DNA of 5,736 nucleotides, taken from Spirochaetales bacterium. GTDB taxonomy: Bacteria > Spirochaetota > Spirochaetia > JABMQR01. The notes under the pieces are model-generated. The model saw nothing but the letters and a program-made list of their open reading frames with translations. It was not told the DNA's origin and made no database searches. Position numbers and translations under genes: made by a program. The stretch spans positions 1 through 5,736 of the forward strand of contig JAGLNY010000416.1 in NCBI GenBank assembly GCA_023139255.1, given 5' to 3'. Below, in pieces: positions 1-5,235 of this stretch; position 1 is the first letter of the stretch, and each line of letters begins with the position of its first letter.

Positions 1-357
1 CTTCTTACGGAAATTGTAAAGGCAGCATCGACAGAAGCTTCCTTCGCAGCAATTGGATTGGTAGAAGTTGGCGCCAGATTCTATTTAAGTCCTTATAGAC
101 AATCATGGTTTTTGGATGCTGAGTTAATCGCTGGTTTTATTGCATCGGATTACAATTTTATAGAAGATAATGACAGCTTTATGTTCGAGACGGCAGGAGC
201 TGCTATAGGGGTTGCAATTGGCCATGATTTTGGCAGAAATTTATCCGTTGAGGCAGGTGTATATTTAATTACACCAACATTAACCCTTGAAGATTTGAGT
301 TTTGGTGATATGAATTTTATACCGTTCCCGAAAGTCTCAGTCACCTATATGTTTTAG
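1..357 (+). CDS. Outer-membrane beta-barrel protein, C-terminal part (5' end outside window)
   Basis: The reading frame is open from the first base, so the gene starts upstream; 118 residues are visible before TAG at 355-357. The sequence shows alternating hydrophobic and polar stretches typical of membrane beta-strands (visible residues about 22-29, 36-47, 63-78, 81-91 and 106-118), separated by short Asp/Asn/Gly-rich turns. It ends VSVTYMF, and a terminal aromatic residue with alternating hydrophobics is the usual recognition signal for outer-membrane barrel assembly (BAM). There is no cysteine and no long hydrophobic helix. The protein is therefore probably a small porin-like or OmpA-type barrel in the outer membrane. 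Substrate and exact family cannot be read from this fragment. A TTG at 58-60 is in frame, but the open frame before it and the barrel pattern make an internal start unlikely. The gene is followed by its own terminator and is probably not cotranscribed with rhaA. Confidence 0.72.
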   Translation, partial: LLTEIVKAASTEASFAAIGLVEVGARFYLSPYRQSWFLDAELIAGFIASDYNFIEDNDSFMFETAGAAIGVAIGHDFGRNLSVEAGVYLITPTLTLEDLSFGDMNFIPFPKVSVTYMF

Positions 358-382
358 CTTAAAACAGATGTAGATTTTGTAT

Positions 383-422
383 AAAGCATCGATTTGTGAT
401 TATCCATGAACGGTGCTTTTTT
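383..422 (+). terminator. Rho-independent terminator after the beta-barrel gene
   Basis: The arms AAAGCATCG (383-391) and CGGTGCTTT (411-419) pair over 9 bp with one G-U wobble, leaving a 19-nt loop. The T-tract runs 417-422. It lies 25 bases past the beta-barrel stop codon and upstream of the rhaA control region, so it separates the two transcription units. The long loop makes it less than ideal, but position and T-tract fit. Confidence 0.65.
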
Positions 423-469
423 ATATTTTCTATGAAAGAATAATCAAGGATTCACAGCCAAAACAGCAC

Positions 470-499
470 TATACTATGTGTATGCATTATCAAAGTATA
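470..499. promoter_or_regulatory. 30-bp imperfect palindrome in the rhaA leader, candidate operator
   Basis: The two 15-base halves, TATACTATGTGTATG and CATTATCAAAGTATA, match as inverted repeats at 11 of 15 positions. The outer arms match at 8 of 9 (TATACTATG against the complement of CAAAGTATA), and the centre is a perfect ATGCAT (482-487) sharing the same axis. The left arm contains TATACT (470-475), a good sigma-70 -10 hexamer without a recognisable -35 at 16-18 bp; TTCACA at 451-456 is too close to it. The palindrome ends 4 bases before the rhaA ribosome binding site. A dimeric sugar-responsive repressor binding here would block the operon; an mRNA hairpin is the alternative. The regulator is not in the window, so this is inference from symmetry and position. 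Confidence 0.5.
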
Positions 500-503
500 T
501 TCT

Positions 504-509
504 GGAGGA
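504..509 (+). promoter_or_regulatory. rhaA ribosome binding site
   Basis: GGAGGA lies 8 bases before the ATG at 518. This fixes the rhaA start at 518 rather than at the in-frame GTG at 413, which sits inside the upstream terminator hairpin. Confidence 0.85.
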
Positions 510-517
510 AGAGATTT

Positions 518-1786
518 ATGAAAGATTCGCATTATGAAAAGTCGTATCAGCTTGCACATGAAGCCTATGCTGAAATCGGTGTAGATACAGAAATAGTTAT
601 GGAAAATTTGCAAAAAGTGCCGCTTTCTTTGCATTGCTGGCAGGGTGACGATGTTGGCGGGTTTGAGTCCCCGGATGCTGAATTGTCAGGAGGGGGAATT
701 CAGGTTACCGGCAATTATCCCGGAAAAGCCGGGACAATACAGGAGCTGCGAGGTGATATTGAGAAAGTGTTTTCGCTTATTCCTGGAAAACACAGGCTGA
801 ATCTTCATGCAAGCTATGGAGAATTCGGCGGTAGTAAGATTGACAGGGATAAGGTAGAACCTTCACATTTTTCCGGATGGGCTGAATGGGCAAAGGAACA
901 GGGAGTGGGGCTTGATTTCAATGCTACTTTCTACTCACATCCGCTGGCAGAAGCAGGATTTACTCTTTCAAGTAAGAATAAAGGCATTAGAGATTTCTGG
1001 ATTGAGCACGCAAAGCGTTCCAGAAAAATCGCAGCCTATCTGGGAAAGGAACTTGGTTCACCGGCAATACATAATACCTGGATTCCTGACGGGTTTAAGG
1101 ATTATCCTGTTGACCGGATAGGATATCGGAATATTCTGAAGAATTCACTGGATGAGATATTTTCTGAAAAACACCCTGAAAACTTTATGAAAGACGCAGT
1201 GGAAACAAAATTATTTGGTATCGGCAGTGAGGCATATGTTGTCGGTTCCCATGAATTCTATATGTTCTATGCTGCATTGAACAATGTGATGGTGTGTCTT
1301 GATCTTGGTCATTTTCATCCCACAGAATTGATTGCAGACAAGATATCATCTGTTATGCTTTTTTCAGACGAACTGCTGCTGCATGTGAGCCGCCCTATGC
1401 ACTGGGACAGTGATCATGTAGTGGTACTGAATGATGATATCCGGTTTCTTGGGGAAGAATTGGTTCGTTGCGGGAAGCTGGATAAAATACATATAGGACT
1501 TGATTTCTTTGATGCCACCCTTAATCGGGTAGGAGCATGGGTAACCGGGACAAGGGCTGCTTTGAAAGGGCTTATGATTGCCATGCTGCAGCCAATTGAT
1601 AAACTTGTTGAGTATGAGGAGGCCGGTAATTACTACGGAAGGATGGGTTTGTCAGAACAGTTGAAATCCATGCCTTTTGGGGCTGTCTGGGATATGTACT
1701 GCATGAGAAATGGGGTTGTACAGGAGAACAGGGTGGTACCGGAAGTATTTACTTACGAGAAGAATTTTTTACAGAAGAGAAACTAA
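518..1786 (+). CDS. rhaA: L-rhamnose isomerase
   Basis: This cytoplasmic, metal-dependent enzyme (EC 5.3.1.14) interconverts L-rhamnose and L-rhamnulose, the first step of rhamnose breakdown. The 422-residue product is close to the 419 of E. coli RhaA and aligns with it from end to end by memory. Conserved blocks include LSLHCWQGDDVGGFE (36-50), TGNYPGKA (64-71), LGLDFN-like GLDFN (131-135), NTWIPDG (186-192), KLFGIGSEAY (231-240), CLDLGHFHPTE (260-270), LLLHVSRP (286-293), WDSDHV (296-301) and IGLDFFDA (326-333). Residues equivalent to the known catalytic Mn ligands are present (H265, D297, D299), as are those of the second metal site (E229, D262, H289, D329), so the enzyme should be active. 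The start at 518 is supported by GGAGGA 8 bases upstream and by family length; an in-frame GTG at 413 would add 35 residues with no counterpart. The stop overlaps the next gene's ATG (TAATG), indicating an operon and translational coupling. Control probably acts at the palindrome at 470-499. Confidence 0.97.
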   Translation: MKDSHYEKSYQLAHEAYAEIGVDTEIVMENLQKVPLSLHCWQGDDVGGFESPDAELSGGGIQVTGNYPGKAGTIQELRGDIEKVFSLIPGKHRLNLHASYGEFGGSKIDRDKVEPSHFSGWAEWAKEQGVGLDFNATFYSHPLAEAGFTLSSKNKGIRDFWIEHAKRSRKIAAYLGKELGSPAIHNTWIPDGFKDYPVDRIGYRNILKNSLDEIFSEKHPENFMKDAVETKLFGIGSEAYVVGSHEFYMFYAALNNVMVCLDLGHFHPTELIADKISSVMLFSDELLLHVSRPMHWDSDHVVVLNDDIRFLGEELVRCGKLDKIHIGLDFFDATLNRVGAWVTGTRAALKGLMIAMLQPIDKLVEYEEAGNYYGRMGLSEQLKSMPFGAVWDMYCMRNGVVQENRVVPEVFTYEKNFLQKRN

Positions 1787-2910
1787 TGGATAATACAACT
1801 GAACTTATAACCAAACTTATAACTCTTTCCCGTCATTACGGCGTCAATCCGGAATTCGTGCTTGCTGGCGGGGGAAACACCTCACTTAAGGACAAAAATG
1901 TTCTTTATGTAAAAGCTTCAGGACACACATTGGCTTCCATCGACAGGAAAGGTTTTGTAGCAATGAGCCAGCAGAAGCTGCAGGATATCTGGGCAAAACA
2001 CTACCCTGGCAATCAGGATCAGCGTGAGGATGCGGTGCTTTTAGATATGATGGAGGCAAGGATTGATGGGGAAGCAGCGCGCCCTAGTGTTGAGGTGCTT
2101 CTTCATAACCTGCTTCCGCAGAAATATGTGGTGCATTTACACCCGGCCCTGGTGAATGGATTGACCTGTGCGATAAAGGGGGAAGAGAATGCCAAACAGC
2201 TTTTTGGTGAGAGAGTACTCTGGATTCCGCTCGTTAATCCCGGGTATGTTCTTGCGAAAGTTGTCAAGGACAAGCTCATGGAATTCCAGGGGGAGCATGG
2301 GGCAGTACCGGAAAGCATTTTACTGCAGAACCACGGGATTTTTATTGGGGCAGAGACCCCGGAATCCATCAAAGTGAAATATAGATCGATAATGAGTACT
2401 TTACAGGAGCATTTGAAGAGAAAACCCGATTTTGGGAGTTTCCTGGTTTCTGAAGATCGTAGAAAGATAGTTGAAAAAAGTCTCTCTCTTGCCGCAGATA
2501 CTGCATCATGTGAAATCTATTCATGTAATAATCAGGAACTTGCATTGAGATTGAGGGATAGTCAAAAATTTCTCCCGGTCAGCTCTGCTTTTACACCGGA
2601 TCATATAGTTTACAGCGGATTTAGACCGCTCTGGGTTCCGGATTCTGTATTTTCCGGTGATACAGAAGCTGAAATCCGGATATTATTTGATGATTATCGA
2701 AAACAAAATGGTATTGAGCCGAAGACTATAGCAGTACAGAATACCGGGATTTTTACATTTAGTGAGAATGCCCTGGTATTATTTCTTGATACGGTACAAG
2801 TTGCCGCATATACCGAGTCTTTCGGCGGGCATCTCTTTATGGCTGATGATCAGATTAATTTTATCAGGACATGGGAAGTGGAAAAGTATCGGGCAAAAGT
2901 GTCTGGATAA
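1786..2910 (+). CDS. Class II aldolase (adducin-like fold), probable rhamnulose-1-phosphate aldolase
   Basis: The 374-residue protein has the zinc-dependent class II aldolase/adducin fold. Motifs are GGGNTSLK (28-35, phosphate-binding loop), PSVEVLLH (100-107) with probable catalytic E103, VVHLHP (115-120) giving zinc ligands H117 and H119, and LLQNHGIF (179-186) giving the third ligand H183. GGGNTS and the C-terminal segment with FGGHLFM (346-352) and WEVEKYR (363-369) are typical of the aldolase half of long RhaD-type proteins. There, a short-chain dehydrogenase domain follows and oxidises lactaldehyde; here the protein stops after WEVEKYRAKVSG, and only 58 bases separate it from the convergent gene. 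Short E. coli-type RhaD (about 274 residues) is a different branch. Translation is coupled to rhaA by TAATG; only a weak purine stretch (AGAAGAGA) precedes the start. Context suggests cleavage of rhamnulose-1-phosphate to dihydroxyacetone phosphate and L-lactaldehyde. The fold is certain and the substrate is inferred; fuculose- or ribulose-phosphate remain possible. Confidence 0.85.
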   Translation: MDNTTELITKLITLSRHYGVNPEFVLAGGGNTSLKDKNVLYVKASGHTLASIDRKGFVAMSQQKLQDIWAKHYPGNQDQREDAVLLDMMEARIDGEAARPSVEVLLHNLLPQKYVVHLHPALVNGLTCAIKGEENAKQLFGERVLWIPLVNPGYVLAKVVKDKLMEFQGEHGAVPESILLQNHGIFIGAETPESIKVKYRSIMSTLQEHLKRKPDFGSFLVSEDRRKIVEKSLSLAADTASCEIYSCNNQELALRLRDSQKFLPVSSAFTPDHIVYSGFRPLWVPDSVFSGDTEAEIRILFDDYRKQNGIEPKTIAVQNTGIFTFSENALVLFLDTVQVAAYTESFGGHLFMADDQINFIRTWEVEKYRAKVSG

Positions 2911-2926
2911 CTATACGTTTCTGTGG

Positions 2927-2965
2927 AACTGCCGGAGGTGTTCTATTTACCATAGGAGTTTTTTT
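2927..2965 (+). terminator. Possible weak terminator of the rha operon
   Basis: AACT and CC (2927-2930, 2932-2933) can pair with GGAGTT (2955-2960) around one bulged G, followed by seven T residues (2959-2965, sharing the last two stem bases). The loop is long (21 nt) and the stem short, so this is a weak candidate. It lies between two convergent genes, where a terminator is expected. Nothing comparable is visible on the opposite strand for the HAD gene. Confidence 0.28.
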
Positions 2966-2968
2966 CAT

Positions 2969-3715
2969 TTAGGTTTCAGGAAATAGCCGGGAATCAGCAG
3001 CCAGACACTTGAGGTTCGGGTAAAGAATATCGGCTTTTATTGATAGGCGTTTTACATCATTAGAACCGGTCATAACAGCTATTGTGTACCCGGCACCGCC
3101 TTTTTTTGCGAACTTCATATCAACAGGCGCATCACCCACAACAACGGTTTCCTCTGGTGTTATTGAGAACTCTGTGCAGAAAGCCAGCAGCGCTTCCGGA
3201 TTAGGTTTTTTTGCAAGTTTATCATCGAAGGTACTAATGAAATCAACATACTGATCAATTTTCAAGTGTTCCAAACATATATTTGTACTTTGGGCAGTGT
3301 CACTGGTTACTATACCTATTTTATAACCATTTTTTTTAAATTTAATGAAAAGCTCATGTATTGCATCACCAGGATCAATTCTTATCAGAGAATCTTTAAT
3401 TAAATTATGAGAATCGAAATATCCGGTTTTTATATTGGAAACCAATTTCTTAAAAGATAGTTTATATCTGATACAGAAAATAAAGATTCTCGTGAGCATA
3501 AAAAACTTATTCGATTTAAAAACAAGACCATTTGCATACATACAGTCATTCCCAACACCAAGCATCTTGAGGAATCGTATACGGATTTTATCTGTATCAT
3601 CACGCTGCATTTCCTGAAGTATTTTTTCAGTAAATTCTGTTATTACCGGACCCCAGACAGTGAAGTAGTCAAAAAGTGTTCCGTCTTTATCAAATATTAT
3701 TCCCTTGAAATCCAT
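2969..3715 (-). CDS. HAD-superfamily hydrolase, phosphoglycolate phosphatase-like
   Basis: From ATG at 3715 the product has 248 residues and carries all four HAD motifs. Motif I is FDKDGTLFD (8-16) with nucleophile D9 and acid/base D11. Motif II is IVTSDT (135-140), and motif III is the Lys of AKKPNPE (168-174). Motif IV is VVGDAPVDM (192-200) with Mg-binding D195 and D199. An alpha-helical cap lies between motifs I and II (about 20-130), as in subfamily IA. It is a cytoplasmic phosphatase of a small phosphorylated metabolite; Gph-, PGMB- or nucleotidase-like roles cannot be separated by reading. The frame continues upstream to an ATG at 3790, adding 25 mostly hydrophobic residues. I prefer 3715 because HAD proteins normally begin a few residues before motif I. 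Neither start has a clear Shine-Dalgarno. The cap-coding part is much more AT-rich (about 27% GC at 3361-3540) than the ends. The gene is convergent with the aldolase and divergent from the acyltransferase, so it is probably a single-gene unit. Confidence 0.85.
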   Translation of the reverse strand: MDFKGIIFDKDGTLFDYFTVWGPVITEFTEKILQEMQRDDTDKIRIRFLKMLGVGNDCMYANGLVFKSNKFFMLTRIFIFCIRYKLSFKKLVSNIKTGYFDSHNLIKDSLIRIDPGDAIHELFIKFKKNGYKIGIVTSDTAQSTNICLEHLKIDQYVDFISTFDDKLAKKPNPEALLAFCTEFSITPEETVVVGDAPVDMKFAKKGGAGYTIAVMTGSNDVKRLSIKADILYPNLKCLAADSRLFPET

Positions 3716-3774
3716 AAAGCATACTAACAGAAAGAGAAGGTTGATGCTACAGGAAATGAAAACAAGAACAATTG

Positions 3775-3803
3775 TTGTTAATTCTGACATATTAGGGTAT
3801 TAT
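3775..3803 (+). promoter_or_regulatory. Candidate sigma-70 promoter for the acyltransferase gene
   Basis: TTGTTA (3775-3780) and TATTAT (3798-3803) are separated by exactly 17 bases, each close to consensus. Transcription would start near 3810, giving a leader of about 80 nt before the ATG at 3890. The -35 overlaps a perfect palindrome AACAATTGTT (3767-3776), and the start region holds GGTTCTT twice, at 3824 and 3834. All of this lies in the divergent gap between the HAD gene (start 3715) and the acyltransferase. Confidence 0.45.
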
Positions 3804-3889
3804 TGTATGGAAAAGAAAAAAGGGGTTCTTGCTGGTTCTTATTATTTTGCATGAACATCCTGAATTGACTCTGTTGGGACAAGAATATA

Positions 3890-5152
3890 ATGGCAGACCA
3901 GAAATCATCACAATCTGATATACGAGTAATCCCCGGTTTTTTTACTTTTGCAAGACATACATACGGCAGAATCCTGAGATTTCTATACAAAATGACAATT
4001 TCTAAAAGTGAAGGGCTAACCCGGCTCGAACCACCTTATATAATTCTTGCAAATCACGTAAATACTTTTGACCCAATATTGATTTCAGTAATGTATGATA
4101 AACCTATTCAGTGGGTTGCGGGTGATACTCTTTTCAGGAATCCGGTCCTCGGGTATTTGTTAAGGAAACTGGTTGGTTCAATATCAAAATCGAAATCACG
4201 TTCTGATTATCACACCATAAAACAAATTACCCAGATAATTAGAAAAAATAAGGGTATTGTGGGATTATTCCCTGAAGGACAGAGAACCTGGGATGGTATC
4301 AGCCTGCCGCTCTATTACTCGACCGCCAAACTTGTACGCATGCTGAAAGTTCCAGTAGTGATCTGTATTCTTGAAGGCGGTTATCAGACGTTGCCGAGAT
4401 GGTCGAACAGGCGCAGACCGGGGAAGTTGGTTCTTTCGTTTAAAGAGCCTATTATGCCGGAAACTTATGCCGGGAAAAGTAATGATGAAATCTATTCCTT
4501 GCTCACCGATGCATTGAATTTTGATGCTCATGAGTTTCAAAGAACACATAAGATACGATTTAAGGGGAGAAGAAGGGCTGAGTATCTTGAACATGTCCTA
4601 TACATTTGTCCATCATGCGGGAGTGTTGTTTCAATGGTATCTGATAAGAATAACCTTACATGCAGGCATTGCAAACTGGATGTCCATATGGATGAGTATG
4701 GTTTTCTCAGTTCTGAGAAGGAAGGGTTTTCTTTTACTACAGTTGCTGAATGGAACAGCTGGCAATTGAATGAGATTGAGAAAAGAATCCGTTCAGGGTA
4801 CTGGAACAACGGTAAACCAATATTTATCGGTGATACTGCACTTTTTGGCAGCGGATACCGGGAGCAGCAGCTTGCATACTTCGGAGAGGCCGATGTGATA
4901 ATGGATATAAACGGTTTGACTGTGGTTCAAAATGACAAAATTTTTAAATTCTCCTATGACAAACTGGAATCAGTAAGTGTTGCATTCCAGCGGGTTTTTG
5001 AGTTTTATTATGAAAACACTCTCTATAGACTTAAATTCCCGCCGCCAAGAAGCTCTGCATATAAATATTTATCCATGTATGAATGTATTCAAGAGGTGCT
5101 GATTGGAAATACTAGTGATCCTAATCCAGGGATAATTGCTGAGAATGCTTGA
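3890..5152 (+). CDS. 1-acyl-sn-glycerol-3-phosphate acyltransferase family protein (PlsC-like) with zinc ribbon and extra C-terminal domain
   Basis: The N-terminal part is an LPLAT/PlsC acyltransferase, which moves an acyl chain to lysophosphatidic acid in membrane phospholipid synthesis. It shows the catalytic H(X4)D motif as ANHVNTFD (54-61, H56 and D61), a block II-like segment WVAGDTLFRNPVLGYLLRKL (75-94), LFPEGQR (126-132) for glycerol-phosphate binding, and a block IV-like VPVVICILEGGYQTLPRW (154-171). A zinc ribbon follows: CPSC (240-243) and CRHC (258-261) spaced by 14 residues. Residues about 270-405 form a third region rich in beta-type segments (for example DVIMDINGLTVVQ, 335-347) that may be PH/GRAM-like; this is inference. 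Plain PlsC proteins have about 240 residues, so the last 180 are additional. There is no obvious membrane-spanning helix; it is probably peripheral at the inner membrane. ATG 3890 is the first start after an in-frame TGA at 3866, with a weak GGGA 10 bases upstream. Acyl acceptor not proven; plsC would be the tentative symbol. Confidence 0.88.
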   Translation: MADQKSSQSDIRVIPGFFTFARHTYGRILRFLYKMTISKSEGLTRLEPPYIILANHVNTFDPILISVMYDKPIQWVAGDTLFRNPVLGYLLRKLVGSISKSKSRSDYHTIKQITQIIRKNKGIVGLFPEGQRTWDGISLPLYYSTAKLVRMLKVPVVICILEGGYQTLPRWSNRRRPGKLVLSFKEPIMPETYAGKSNDEIYSLLTDALNFDAHEFQRTHKIRFKGRRRAEYLEHVLYICPSCGSVVSMVSDKNNLTCRHCKLDVHMDEYGFLSSEKEGFSFTTVAEWNSWQLNEIEKRIRSGYWNNGKPIFIGDTALFGSGYREQQLAYFGEADVIMDINGLTVVQNDKIFKFSYDKLESVSVAFQRVFEFYYENTLYRLKFPPPRSSAYKYLSMYECIQEVLIGNTSDPNPGIIAENA

Positions 5153-5235
5153 AAAACGGGAATTACGTTCTTTTACTAAAATATTTTTTTAAAAATTGGT
5201 TCAATTCAAACAGGATGTTAACAGGAGGATTTACA
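5153..5235 (+). other. AT-rich gap before the transporter gene
   Basis: This short gap holds a weak stem AACG/CGTT (5155-5158 and 5166-5169) with TTTT at 5171-5174 that could be a poor terminator for the acyltransferase gene. A run of A/T follows at 5177-5195. No promoter with good hexamers at proper spacing stands out; TTGAAA at 5149-5154 lacks a good partner. Cotranscription of the transporter with the acyltransferase is therefore possible. Confidence 0.3.
5223..5229 (+). promoter_or_regulatory. Ribosome binding site of the transporter gene
   Basis: AGGAGGA lies 6 bases before the ATG at 5236, a near-perfect Shine-Dalgarno. It fixes the start of a gene that runs off the window and indicates efficient translation. 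Confidence 0.85.

Noticed and set aside
394..409. TGTGA followed by ATGAA resembling a CRP site
   Set aside because: Only the left half matches; the right half differs from TCACA at most positions and the stretch lies in the loop of the terminator.
413..517. In-frame N-terminal extension of rhaA from the GTG at 413
   Set aside because: It would begin inside the upstream terminator hairpin, has no counterpart in RhaA proteins, and the ATG at 518 has a strong Shine-Dalgarno and gives the family length.
358..517. Possible riboswitch or small RNA in the leader before rhaA
   Set aside because: The only structures seen are a simple terminator hairpin belonging to the upstream gene and the short palindrome at 470-499; no conserved aptamer-like arrangement is visible.
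2103..2372. 89-codon minus-strand and 62-codon plus-strand frames within the aldolase gene
   Set aside because: They are antisense or out-of-frame shadows of a gene with intact zinc-ligand motifs.
3778..3990. 70-codon open frame on the minus strand across the divergent region
   Set aside because: It overlaps the start of the acyltransferase gene and the promoter region, shows no recognisable motif and no ribosome binding site that I can see.
4265..4809. Minus-strand frames of 109 and 90 codons and a plus-strand frame of 82 codons inside the acyltransferase gene
   Set aside because: They overlap the catalytic-core and zinc-ribbon coding sequence, whose frame is clearly conserved; none shows a motif or start signal.
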